Source: Parietaria judaica | Taxonomy: Eukaryota > Streptophyta > Magnoliopsida > Rosales > Urticaceae | Direction of reading: 5' to 3' | NCBI GenBank assembly: GCA_954871525.1 | Contig: OX940863.1 | Coordinates: 191,001-255,000, forward strand | DNA length: 64,000 nt | Part shown: in pieces, positions 39,645 through 51,185 of the stretch | Numbering within the stretch: the stretch's first letter is position 1 | Layout of the letters: every line of letters starts with the position of its first letter | Made by a program: the position numbers and the translations under genes | Notes under the pieces: generated by a model | Database searches by the model: none | Told to the model about the DNA's origin: nothing | Seen by the model: the letters and a program-made list of their open reading frames with translations, nothing else

Positions 39645-42600
39645 CTAAAGTGTGGCGCTTTGATGATGAGAAGTCCCTTCCCTGATATCAGTTGGAATTC
39701 CCAGCAAGCTGCAGCATTCAGCCTCTGATTCCTCGTCATCATGCTCACCGCAACTTGACCATGGATGCCTCACCCTCTCCCTCCGAAGCCCCTCCAGCTC
39801 GCTTGCCACCTCCTTCATCCAAGGCCGCTCCTCTCCTCGCAGCCGCAAGCATCGCCTCGCTATCTCTGCCACGCCCTCCACCCGCTCCAGCTCTGCGCCC
39901 TCGCCCATCATTCTCGCGTCCACAATCTCCACCAGCCGATTGCCTTTCATCGCAGAAACAAAGTACATCGCCAAGTTCCGGTCCCTCTCGGGCCTCGAGA
40001 AGCACATGGCCGCCTCTCCTGTGAGCAGCTCCGCCAGCACCACGCCGAAGCTGTACACGTCACTCTTCTCCGTCAACTGGCTGCTCTGGAAGTACTCCGG
40101 ATCCAGATAGCCCAGCGTCCCCTGCACCAGAGTGGTCAGCTGGGCCTTGTCCAGAGGAACCAGCCTCGACGCTCCGAAGTCCGAGACTTTCGCATCGTAA
40201 TTCTCGTTCAGGAGTATGTTTGTTGTCTTTACGTCTCTGTGTATGATCGGCATGGAAGCCGAGGAGTGCAAATAGGCAATTGCGCCGGCTGTCTCAGCTG
40301 CGATTTTGAGGCACATTTCCAGCGAAAGTGATGAGTCACGGATGCGATCGAAGAGCGTGCCGTTAGTGACGAACTCGTAGACGAGCAACGGAACTTCCGT
40401 CTCCAAACAGCAGCCCAGAAGCTTGACCACGTTGCGGTGGTTGATCTGCGAGAGCACGATGACCTCGTTGATGAACTGCTCGACCTGGCTCTGGTCGCCG
40501 ATCTTAGACTTCTTGATGGCGACGACGGTACTGTCGGCGAGGACTCCCTTGTAGACGGTTCCGTGGCCTCCTCGACCGAGAACTCTGGTCTCGTGAAAGT
40601 CGTCTGTGGCCTTCTTGAGATCGTCGGCGGTGAAGAGCGCGATGGCGGGAGTGTCCGATAAGAGTAGGCCGCCGTTTTGGTGGAAGAACTTTTGCCTGAG
40701 TAGGATGAGTTTACGTTTCTTCAAAGCCCAGTAAATCCAAGAGTTCCCCAAGAGCAATGCGAGAAGGCCGATGCATAGTCCTGAAATTAACAGGCAAAGT
40801 CAGTTAGTTTGAAAAGCATTGCTTGAAGAGATGATCGAAGAATTGGTGTTACCCAAGGCAATGGAGAGAGTTCGAGCAGCGTGATCGGAGCGAGTAGTGT
40901 GGCTGAGAAAGCAGCCACTCCCGTTGCTGCGGCCGTCGCCGTCGAATCCGTGGGCGCACAAACACTTGAAGCTTCCCTGCACGTTCACACATGTCGTGTT
41001 GCACGCTTTCGGATATTCTTCGCACTCGTTCACATCTACATATATATTATTCAAACACTACCAATGACTACTCATCAAATAATTATTTAAAGCCATTTTT
41101 TAACAAATAATTTCGACCGAGTTGACAATCTTCTCGTATGAACAAAACCTGATTGATTGATCAATCATGTAATTCATAGACAAGGATTGCCATCGTCATC
41201 ATGAGAACGATATCTAGACGCTTTATTATTGAAGAAGAAAATACCCAGACAACCATCAGGGAGATAAGGATTGCCATGAAAGCCTAGAGAGCAAGTGCAA
41301 CGGTACCCGGGACCGTTGCTAGAGTCCACGCACTGGCTGTTGCTTGCGACGCAAGCATAGCCCGTACGGTTTTTGGAGGCCTCTCGACATGTGGCGTGGT
41401 GTCCAACAGCCCATTGGAGCGCGGCCGGAAACGTGTTTCTGTTGCTTAGGTTGCGAAGATCCGACGAGAGGAAGTTAAAATGGGACTGCTCCACCACGAA
41501 GGCGAAGGCGCACGGGCTGAAAGCTTGGACAACGTCCTTGGTGCGGTTGTTCTCCAGGCTCTGCACGGAGGTCGCATAGTCAAACACGCCTTGCGGAATC
41601 GGAAACCCGCAGCATCCCACGGTGCATGACCCGTTTATCACGTCCGCCGTTTTATTACAGTATGCCACGCACCCCGTCCCGAAGTATCTGCCGAACATAT
41701 GTTAATAGAACACTATAAAACTCGTTAACGAAAATACATAAAAACTTTTATAAATTAATAATGTTGAGACCACAAAAATTTATTATATTATTAAATAATA
41801 ATTTATAAAATTTTAATTATATAATCATTATAACTAGCAAAAATGTCTCTTTTTTTAAGCTAGAAAATGTATTAAATTAATATATCAAGAATACACTAAT
41901 ATAATTAAATATTTTTATCAAAGTACATTATAACCTCGATAAATTAATAACCTCGATTAAATATTATTTTTGTTCGGTCCTTACTCAGGCCTAACTAGCT
42001 AAATTAATAATTCGCTAAATTTATAAGATAATAATTTCTTTAGAAGTATAGAGGTCCCAACGTATATATAAAATAATAATTCAGTATAATATATTATATA
42101 ACTAATTACAAAATCATTATAAATAAAAATAACATTACTTAACTAGTTATGGAATCACTTTAAATAAAAACAAATTACATTAAATAACTAATCATGTAGT
42201 GTTTTTATTAACATGTGATTCTGAAGTTATTTGATTATTCTTGAAATTGATGTTTTATTCGACGTTGTCTCTAAGCTTCCACGTAGCATTATAAGAAGGT
42301 TCGATGTTATATTTTCTTGATGTAACAAAAAATTGTTCAAACTGATTGTCGCTGAAATTGCATCATTGCGTAAATCAAGCTCTAATTCCGTTATGTTGTC
42401 TTCAAACTACATTTTTTTTCTTGTATGTTTATATATACAAGCTGTTTATATAGTGATTTATGCAATAGCAATTAAAACATGTGAACATGTCCAGAAAACT
42501 AATTACAAAGAGGCAAAAAAAATTCTGAAAAACAAATAGCTTTAGAAACATATTTTAAGAAGAATACATGATTAGTGTAAAGTTAACTTTTTTACTTAAA

Positions 42601-44285
42601 GTGATTTAAAATTAGTTATCTCATAGTATAATTTGTTTCTTGTATTTTCACAATTAATTATGTAATATCATTATTTTTTATATTAAATTATTAATTTACA
42701 CGTCACTTGGGACCTATATCCTTATAAAAAAATTATTATCTTATACATTTAGCAAATTATTACTTTAACCAACTAGTCTCGAGTTGGGACCAGACAAAAA
42801 ATATTATTTAATCGAAGTTACGAGATTATATTGTCTAAGAAGCTAAACATACAAGATACAGTAGAACCTCTATAAATTAATACTCGATAAATTAATAGTC
42901 GCGATTAAATAATATTTTTGTCTGGTCCCGACTCGGGCCTAACTAGCTAAATTAATAATTCGCTAAATTTATAAGATAATATATTTTTTTTAGTAAGTAT
43001 ATAGGTCCCAAGTGATATATAAATTAATAATTCAATATAAAAAATTACATAAATAACTATAAAAAGATAAAAAAAAATTATAAATAACTATGAAATCACA
43101 TTAAATATAAAGATAAAATTACATCACTAATTATGTAGTCTTCTTAAAATATGATTGTATAATAATTATTACAGCTTTAATTATCACTACTTTGAAGTTG
43201 ATGTCATTCTTCTTTAATATCATTGGGCTCTTTAATATTTTTAACATTGGTACTATGATACAATCTTTTTAAGTCATAATAATAGTCTCTCTTGATATTC
43301 TTAATATTGATACTTTAATATTCTCGATATAATAAATTGAAATAATTTTTTGTTAGTAAAGATGTTTATATACTTATAGTTGATTAATATTTTTTTCTTC
43401 ATTAATGTATAAATTAATAAATTATTAATTTATATGTTAATTAATAATCCGATAAGATAATATTTTTTACCGGTCCCAACAATACTAATTTATAGAGGTT
43501 CCACTGTATATAAAATAGCCAGACAAAGATCGAATTATTTTTACTAATTTCTAAAAAGGTTATAATTGGAAAGAACAGTAACAAAATATGGGTCTATTGC
43601 AAAAGTTACTCTAAAAATTAACCCAATTTTTTACAAAATTAATTTCCATCCACTTTTCTGTTAAAAACAACAATCACCAATATTTGCGCCAGTAAATTAA
43701 AATAGAGGGACTATTTGCGCATATATTCCTTATAACAGATGGACTAATTTGTACCATTAACTCTAAAATTAATGATCTATATATATATATGTGTGTAAGT
43801 ATATACCTTCCCCTATAACCTCCGATAAGGCCGACGGTGTTGCAACCGACGGTTATGAAGTTGTTGCGCGTGCTAAGAGGGAAACTCGAGTTGGTGATGG
43901 TCGACACGTAGTAGTTGCTAGTGTTCGGCATGAACGTCCCGCGCTTGTCATAGCAGGCGCGGGACACGACGCTCCGCACCCGAAGCTCGCCATCCGCCAC
44001 CGAGATGCCAACAACAGAGACGTTGCTGTGGGGCATGAACGGTTCTTTGTTGCCGGATTTTGTGTCGTTGCAGGCGATGAGGAAGGACTCGTTATAGGAA
44101 CAACCGAGACTTGTCCCGAAAGGGTAAGGGATTGTTACGGAGCCGCAACGCTCTTGACACCCTCGCTTTGCCGTTGGTGGCACCGTTTCAGATGTATTCC
44201 ACAAGGCAGTAGTTACCGTTAGCCCGATTAGCAGCTGAAGAAGTAATTGTAGTTTTGAGAGATGAAATTTTACATGCAAAGCCAT
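39645..44285 (-). CDS. Wall-associated receptor kinase-like protein (WAK/WAKL)
   Basis: Four exons: 43807-44285, 41245-41687, 40853-41035 and 39645-40780, coding 746 residues. The start is the ATG at 44283-44285, whose product opens with a hydrophobic signal peptide. The galacturonan-binding WAK domain shows [20 protein letters not shown]. An EGF-like region has [20 protein letters not shown], and a Ca-binding EGF has [21 protein letters not shown] membrane segment ([11 protein letters not shown]) precedes the kinase, which has every key motif: [47 protein letters not shown] and [14 protein letters not shown]. It is an RD kinase, so probably active. WAKs bind pectin and its fragments and signal in growth and defence. 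Intron 1 is 2.1 kb and holds two transposons. The extracellular part is complete and no frameshift is seen. Confidence 0.93.
41926..42835. mobile_element. Pogo/Emigrant-related element with long inverted arms, in WAKL intron 1
   Basis: Flanked by TA on both sides (41924-41925 and 42836-42837). The left arm (CATTATAACCTCGATAAATT ... GTTCGGTCC) and the reverse complement of the right arm (GACAATATAATCTCGTAAC ... GTCTGGTCC) are similar for about 150 bp. On the plus strand near 42500-42570 lies KKQ- -ETYFKKNT plus stop, similar to the tail coded by the related element at 57992-60108. Termini are more diverged than in the neighbour, so borders are approximate. Confidence 0.6.
42859..43506. mobile_element. 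Emigrant/Lemi1-like (pogo, Tc1/mariner group) MITE, 648 bp, in WAKL intron 1
   Basis: Starts CAGTAGAACCTCTATAAATT and ends with the reverse complement of CAGTGGAACCTCTATAAATT. It is flanked by TA duplications (42857-42858 and 43507-43508). These termini are the ones I recall for Emigrant MITEs and the plant pogo-like Lemi1 element. It lies 23 bp from the preceding related element. A copy with over 80% apparent similarity sits at 57992-60108. Confidence 0.82.
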
Positions 44286-44481
44286 GAATTTATTTGAAGA
44301 ATAATATTGCTTTTTCTTAGCCACTTACGGCTAATTATACTCCTTAATTTTTCCATTAGAGTCCATATATTATATATATATATACAAATGGTAGCGTCTC
44401 CAAGTAGCACTGACTAATAATTATTTAGTCATTCAAATTCAAATATGATGAAAGCAAAACCATTCTTCTTATCCTCATTTG

Positions 44482-44483
<2 letters not shown>

Positions 44484-44554
<71 letters not shown>
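44484..44554. repeat. (AT)n microsatellite, about 70 bp
   Basis: Uninterrupted AT dinucleotides for about 35 units, the longest in this window. It lies about 200 bp upstream of the WAKL start codon. Confidence 0.95.
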
Positions 44555-44557
<3 letters not shown>

Positions 44558-45104
44558 AAACGCCTCATGAGTTGACCAATATATAGCGAAAATGATGATG
44601 AGGTGTATTGGCACTTAAAATATACATAACTATGATTTTTTTGTATTATTTTTATAAACAAGAAATTCGATGATGATGTATGCCCAGGTGCATATTTTCA
44701 ATATTATAAATTGTATTTCATCTCTTAGGCATGTTGACTAACTATTTTACGTTTTTCTCTAGTTTTCAGATTATGGTCGTTTTCTGATTTACTGTCGTTT
44801 TTATTTTATCATTTTCAGTTTAAATTTAAAATCTGAAAATATGCAGAAATCCAAAAAACGATAAACACAAACCGAAAAACGACAAGAAACATAATTAGAC
44901 TGACAGTGTTCGCTAAATTTAGGATTATACATCAAGTATGATATTAGCGCTTAATATAACATTCATTCAATTTGAAATTAGTATTTGAATACATACGACA
45001 ACGACAGTAGGCACCACACGGAATATATACTAGCTAGTTGACTTTTATTTCTCACTTTAAAAGTTAATTAATTATGGAGAGATCATTTCTGATAAAATCC
45101 AACC

Positions 45105-45145
<41 letters not shown>

Positions 45146-45432
45146 GATGTAACTTAAATGAAAATTGTAATCCTCCCATCTTATATTATCACTTTAATAA
45201 AAAAAATTAATAAAGTTAGTAATATTTTATCTTCACATTTCTTTCTTTTTTTACCAATAACCGGAAATCACGTGTATTGTGATTCCGTCTCAAATTTATT
45301 AATATAATTCCCACTTTTGGCCGAAGAAAAACCTGGTTGCAAATGACCAATAGAGTTTACAGAAAATAAACTAAAATACCCCAAAAATAAATTATAAAAA
45401 AAAAACTTTTAAAAACAACTCATAACAATCTT

Positions 45433-46054
45433 TGTGAGTTTAAGCCTGACTTGGCTCAACCCCTAGCAGAGATTTCCCTAGCAGAGATTTCCCCACCAGG
45501 GATTTCCCCACCAGAGCGAGCAGAGATCTTCCTAGCAGGAGTTCTCCCACCAGAGAGCTCCCCACCAGAGATGGGTCCGACCAGAGATTTCCCCTAGCAA
45601 GAAGGGACCCGACCAAGAATGCTGCTTACCAGAGATGGCCCTAGCAGAGATGAGGGAGAGCAGAGATGCCCCTAGCAGAAGAGGACCCTAGCAGGATTCT
45701 CCCGAGCAGAAACGGGAAACGCCAGAAGTCAAGAAGAGCTATTCCACGAAGGTGCCAAACTTGAGGAGCAAGTTTAGAGATTTGATTTGGCTTCCTGATT
45801 TGATATGATTTGGTTTCCCATTCTGTTAGGAAAACGTGTAAATTGTAAATATTTGATTAAGTTTATTTTAGGAAGTTTAGCTAGGGTTTAGCTTTCTAGT
45901 TTCTCTATAAATACAAGTCTTATGACTTTAGTTTGTAACTTTTTGCTCTATTTGCATTCGACATTAATTTAAGAAAAATTCTCCCAACTTTCTTTGTCCT
46001 TTGTTTCTTGTTCTTTGTTTCTTTTGGCAGATCCATTCCGATTGGGAACCAACA
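45433..46054 (+). mobile_element. Probable solo LTR (622 bp)
   Basis: Begins TGTGAGTTTAAGCC and ends GGGAACCAACA. The flanking 5-mers ATCTT and ATATT differ at one base, so the target duplication is imperfect. Inside, in LTR order: a degenerate 15-bp tandem repeat (45459-45715), a TATA box CTCTATAAATAC at about 45902-45913, then a T-rich region with poly-A-type signals. No internal genes adjoin it. Borders are less certain than for the LTR at 60556. Confidence 0.5.
45459..45715 (+). repeat. Degenerate minisatellite, unit about CCCTAGCAGAGATTT
   Basis: Around fifteen imperfect copies of a 15-bp unit. Variants such as CCCCACCAGAGAT and CCTAGCAGGAGTT alternate, some with extra bases between. 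Located in the U3-like part of the probable LTR. Confidence 0.85.
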
Positions 46055-46424
46055 ATATTTGCGCGCATTGCTGTTGGTGAAGAATATGCATGCAGGGAAT
46101 TGAAGCAATAATACATGCATGCAAGCATTGAAGCAATAATACATGTTGAATATATACTACAATAGTGGATTTTAAATAACAACTTAATAAATTTGATTTT
46201 AATGACCGCTTTCAGCTAGGGAGTACTTATACTCATGGCACAAATTATTAAGATTTCACCTAACATGTTTAATTTTAGAGACTTTTTATTGCAAACGGCC
46301 CGAAACTTCAGTTTGCGTGTATACAGAACACAGTACGTGCGCATATACCGGTATAGTTTTCGTATAAGATTTAAAAATCCAAAGGACTATGATCATGGCC
46401 ATCCATTTCTACTATGGGTATTGC

Positions 46425-46476
<52 letters not shown>

Positions 46477-47341
46477 ATTGTGTATCAACGGAGTGTTTCG
46501 ATCCAAACTTTACATTTGATAAGCCTGCTAACGAACAATTCAATGGATTATAACATACGAAATTACATGCTCTTCTTTGATTTTAATATGATAAACTTGT
46601 ATATCATGTAATTGTAATGTAATCATGGGCTTTAAGTAGGCAACAAAAAATTGCTTTTACGAGTACCAGCTGTATTCAAACACAAGTTTAGTGTGTGTCT
46701 GTACTGTACATATAAAATAAGTAGATGTACGTATTGATATATACGTTTCGTGAATTGACTGTTTTAATAAGATATACAAGATTGTAAATGCTCATTCATT
46801 TTGGTTCCAACTGCCCTACTCCCAACGAATCTATATCCTAATATTGGAATATATTATTTTCATTGGATATGGAATATATTATTTTCACATAGCTTTTACA
46901 GATTTTTTTATTTTGACATTATCTCTACCCAGTTTATGTTGATCACAATTGAGATTCGTAAATAAATAATACATTAACGTGTAAAAAAAAAAAAGATTTA
47001 TTTTTTAGAGGAGAAAAACGAGTAATTTCATTCCATAACGTTTCTTCCCAATCCAATAATTAAAATAATAGACGAGCGTTACGTTAAAAGCAGCACCAAA
47101 TAAAGGCTTAATTAACAAGTCACTGATTAATTCATTCAGATCGTTGTTGTTGGCCACCACACTCTGATTTTCTTAATTATGAGATGATATATTCAACACA
47201 AAGTGATAGTAAGGATCGTTAAGCAAATAATAATAATACGGAACTTGTGAAACCCTAATTGAAAATATATATGTGGCTCTTATTATTAGGTTATCAGCCA
47301 CACCCACTCACTTCCTAATAACCTTGGTCTGTCTGTAATGC

Positions 47342-47349
47342 TATAAAAA
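47342..47349 (+). promoter_or_regulatory. TATA-like box upstream of the P450 gene
   Basis: TATAAAAA about 300 bp before the ATG. The long CT-rich leader before 47648 fits a 5' UTR of this length. Confidence 0.45.
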
Positions 47350-47647
47350 GCTGTTATCCCACTCTAATTACCCATTTTACACTACACGCAACGCAAACAA
47401 ATAACAATTCATGCATGCAAATGCAAATTAACTCACCACGTACAAGTCTTAATTTCCAAATATATCACACACACTTTTTCTGTTCACCAACTCAAAACTG
47501 CTGTGCGCAAAACATGCACGCCAAGAAACCCTTTTTATCTTTACTCTAGTCTATTCGATCACACATACAACTTTCATGCCTTCTTCTTCTTCTATCTTAT
47601 AAACTTACTTCCATCAACCCACCTCTCATTATCCCTCTCATTCCAAC

Positions 47648-49712
47648 ATGTCAAGCATGCTAAACCCTACCTCCCCCGCCAATGTAACCACGCCGCTCTT
47701 GTTGCCCGGGACCGGCCTCGCAGTCCTCCACCACTTGCAGCTTCTCGAGCTTTTTGTAGCGGTGTTCGTGTTCGCCGCTATCCACGCGCTGCGCCAGAAG
47801 CGGCGTCACGGCCTGATGGAGTGGCCGATGCTTGGGGCGCTCCCGTCTCTCGTCTCGGCTGTCCGAAGCGACAACATCTACGAGTGGATGTCGGAAGTCC
47901 ATCAATCCCAGAGGGGAACGTTCCGGATCCGAGGCCCATGGCTGAGCAGCCTCAATTGCGTCGTCACCGCCGACCCCCACAACTTGGAACACCTCCTCAA
48001 GGCCAAGTTCCCCAACTTCCCGAAAGGCCCCTATTTTCGCGACACCGTGAGAGACCTCCTCGGCGATGGAATCTTCAACGCTGATGACGAGATGTGGCAG
48101 TGCCAACGCAAAACTGCAAGCATCGAGTTCCACTCGGCGAAGTTCCGAGCGTTGACCGCCACGTCACTTCACGAACTCGTCCACACTCGCCTCTTGCCCG
48201 TACTAAACAGCCAATCTTGCGGCGTTGATCTGCAAGAGATCTTGCTCCGCTTGACTTTCGACAATGTGTGCATGATTGCTTTTGGAGTTGATCCCGGATG
48301 CTTGCGCGAGAGCCTACCGGAGATTCCATTTGCGAAGGCGTTCGAGGAGGCGACAGAAGCGACGGTGTTCCGCTTTGTCATGCCCACATGCATTTGGAAA
48401 ACGATGAGGTATCTCAACATAGGGTTCGAGAGGACACTTAAAGAGGCCATTAAAGGCGTCCACGAGTTTGCCGACAGCGTCATCCGGACGAGGAAGAAGG
48501 AGCTTTCGCTCGCCGAAGATGACGTGACCAAAACAAAGAGATCGGATCTGTTGACGGTGTTCATGGGGCTGAGGGACGAGAAGTCCAGAGAAAGATTTTC
48601 GGACAAGTTTCTGAGGGACATCTGTGTAAACTTCATCCTGGCGGGGCGGGACACGTCATCGGTGGCGCTGAGCTGGTTCTTCTGGCTGGTTGACCGGAAC
48701 CCCGCGGTGGAGGAGAGGATTTTGGAGGAGGTTTGTAGAGTGGTCGGCGAGAGAGAGGATGATGATGAGGTGGTGTTGAGAGTGGATGAGATCAAGAAGA
48801 TGGATTATTTGCAAGCCGCTATCTCGGAGGCTCTCAGGCTCTACCCTTCCGTTCCCATGGATCACAAGGAGGTAACCAATTTTTCATATTCACAAATATT
48901 ATAGTACATGCATCATGCATGCATGGAATCGCTTGATTAGTGTATATATATAGTTATTTATTCATGATCTGAATTTCCTAAATTGTTTATAATTATCTTT
49001 CATTGTTATAGCTTCCACTTGTTTTCTTTTTTCTTAAGAAAAAGAAGCGTTTTTAGGGTGTGGCATATATATATATATATATGAAGTTAGATTACCTAAT
49101 TTCATGCATATATGCATCAATATACTTTGTAACTAATCCAGTTTTGGCTACAATACATCAACTACCACGTTATAACTGTCCTGTCGTTTATATATGTAAT
49201 CTGTCGTTTTTACCCTCTATAGTGTATACTAAGTGTTTTTCAAGTTTTTTAGTCTTTTTACTTTGTAACACATATGTTAAAGAATAGTGCTTGTGATATT
49301 GAAAATTCAGGTGGTGGAAAAAGATAAATTCCCGGACGGGACGGAGCTGAAAAAGGGGACGAAAGTGATCTACTCGATATACGCGATGGGGAGAATGGAG
49401 GCGATCTGGGGGAAGGACTGCCGGGAGTACCGCCCGGAGCGGTGGCTCCGTGACGGCCGGTACGCCAGTGAGTCTGCCTATAAATTCACGGCGTTCAACG
49501 GCGGGCCGCGCCTCTGCCTTGGCAAGGACTTTGCGTACTTCCAGATGAAGTTCGTGGCGGCCTCCATTCTACTCCGTTACCGCGTCGAGGTCGTCAAGAA
49601 CCACCCGGTCGTGCCCAAGCTCGCCCTCACAATGTACATGAAGCACGGCTTGAAGGTCAATCTCCACAAGCGTCAACTGTCGGAAATTCAGAAATACTTC
49701 CCCAAGGTTTAG
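47648..49712 (+). CDS. CYP86B1: CYP86B-type cytochrome P450, fatty acid omega-hydroxylase
   Basis: Two exons, 47648-48871 and 49311-49712, 541 residues. The intron position after PMDHKE is typical of CYP86. An N-terminal membrane anchor (LLELFVAVFVFAAIHAL) precedes MEWPMLGALPSL. P450 signatures are all present: I-helix FILAGRDTSSVALSWFFW, K-helix EALRLYPSVP, and heme loop FNGGPRLCLGK with the thiolate Cys near residue 477. KKGTKVIYSIYAMGRMEAIW and LALTMYMKHGLKVNL match CYP86B. CYP86B1 (RALPH) hydroxylates very-long-chain acids at the omega carbon in the ER for root and seed suberin. The exact B-subfamily member is an inference. First-exon codons are strongly GC-biased. Intact, with no unusual residue at the active site. 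Confidence 0.93.
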
Positions 49713-50174
49713 TTGGTTCGCTCCGGAGACGAATATGAATATATGTGTGCTTTTTTTTGTTCTTTTTTATGTTTTGGTTAGTGAAATATGCATACGAGCT
49801 TGACGTCGTTGAATGACGCCTCTTCCTATATAGCGTGCATATACATGACATGACGAGGTTGGATTTTAAATAAGAAGTTGTGGCACTGTATAGCTTTATA
49901 CTCTGTTAATTGATATTATATTTGCATGTGTATACATTAATATGCCTACCAATTTTTCTGGAAGAGCAAGGAAAACTAGATTGGTTGGAGATTTTATGTG
50001 ACCACACAACTGGATTTGGTGAACGGAAATGGAAAACTATTACAGGTCTTGTTGAGCCCTAATTGGAAAACATTGTTTCTGACTTGGTTTTCAGGTCAGG
50101 ACACCCGGAATTCCTGACCAAAATTTTCACAAACATTCATACAACATCTTCCATTACAAAGCTTTGTTCATACT
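49713..50174. other. Short spacer between convergent genes
   Basis: 3' regions of the P450 (+) and HD-domain (-) genes, which converge here. Nothing else seen. Confidence 0.6.
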
Positions 50175-51185
50175 TCAAGCTTTCGCATCCCATTCTGCAT
50201 AAAATTGTTTGAGATACTCCTCCATAAACTTGTGCCTCTGCTCGGCCCTGCTCCGCCCCGACTGGAGATAGGCACAAAAATATATATCATTCTAAAAAGA
50301 AAGAGAAATGTGGCGTTTGAAAATCTTGACCTTGGTTTTCATCATATCCTTGAGCTTGAGAAGCTTCTCGTGGAAGTGATTCAACGTAGTTTGCTCCTCC
50401 TTTTTCATGTAGTCGTCTTTGGACAAGTCCGATCTGGGCTGGATTTTGGGATCGTGTAGAACTCTGTTCCTACTCCCACCAAAGGTGAAGCAACGAGCGA
50501 TTCCTGAAATGAAGCTTTTTGAATTGAATCAACGATGAACTTGAATGCTATCAGACGATCAAGTAAACAAAATTACCAATGGCGCCCATAGCATCAAGAC
50601 GGTCAGCGTCCTGCACCACGCAAAATTCAAGAGACGTTTCGCTATTTGCACACCCTCCTGCTGCAAGCTCCTCTTTGAAGCCTGCGAATTCCATTGCGAA
50701 ACCCAGTGAGAATAAAGAAAGCAAGCAATAAGACATCAAACCAAACAACTCACCCATTCCTTTGATAATCCCCAAGATTTGAACTTTCTTCTCCTGGTCT
50801 ACGCCTTGTTCATCAAGAAAGTCCTCAGCAAGTCTCTCCTGGGAAGGATCTCTATGCAAATGAATGGTAAGAATACATGAAAATTGCAGGAGCTTAGCGT
50901 AGGGAGGAGACATACTTGATGTACTTGTAGTCGCCTATATCATGGAGAAGGGCAGCGAGCTCAACCTGTGGGAAGGGAAGGGAGAGTGAGAGAGATCCCA
51001 GGGTAGAGATTGATTGCATAGCTTACGATCTGCAAAGAGCGAGGGTTGGCGTGGAGGTCGCGAGCGAGGGAGAGAGCGAGGTCTCGGACTCTAAACACGT
51101 GCGAGGCGTCGTGAGAAGCGTCGTTGCCTTCCATGGCTTTCTCCACCAGCTTCTCTGCGTTTCGCACCGTCAATTCCCACCCCAT
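50175..51185 (-). CDS. HD-domain metal-dependent phosphohydrolase
   Basis: Six exons on the minus strand: 51027-51185, 50916-50965, 50754-50851, 50577-50681, 50331-50503 and 50175-50261. They code 223 residues in frame. The HD signature is spread over DASHDASHVFRVRDLALSLA, ELAALLHDIGDYKYI with the His-Asp pair, and EFCVVQDADRLDAMGAIG with the last Asp, so the metal ligands are complete. The C-terminus, HFHEKLLKLKDMMKTKSGRS then KFMEEYLKQFYAEWDAKA, matches the bacterial YedJ-type and plant proteins annotated as HD phosphohydrolases. Substrate is unknown; nucleotide or phosphate-ester hydrolysis is inferred from the fold. No organelle signal is obvious. A (CT)n run directly precedes the ATG. 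Confidence 0.9.

Larger units (their letters stand above)
44286..47647. other. Spacer with microsatellites and a probable solo LTR
   Basis: Includes (AT)n at 44484-44554, (TA)n at about 45109-45142 and at about 46430-46472, and the LTR described below. The right end holds the P450 promoter. No exon recognised on either strand. Confidence 0.6.

Noticed and set aside
39692..40331. Plus-strand open frames of 110 and 188 residues opposite the WAKL kinase exon
   Set aside because: GC-rich kinase codons keep the opposite frames open by chance. The kinase motifs are on the minus strand.
43674..44324. Start of the WAKL frame at 44324
   Set aside because: The codon there is GTG, not ATG. The first ATG in frame is at 44283-44285 and leads directly into the signal peptide.
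44425..44661. Open frame coding an (IY)n stretch
   Set aside because: Translation of the (AT)n microsatellite.
45459..45715. CRISPR-like appearance of regularly repeated GCAGAGAT units
   Set aside because: Units are imperfect, adjoin each other without unique spacers, and this is plant nuclear DNA. It is a minisatellite in an LTR.
48169..48795. 208-residue minus-strand frame opposite the P450 exon
   Set aside because: Antisense shadow of the CYP86B exon, with Ser/Leu-rich low-complexity sequence.
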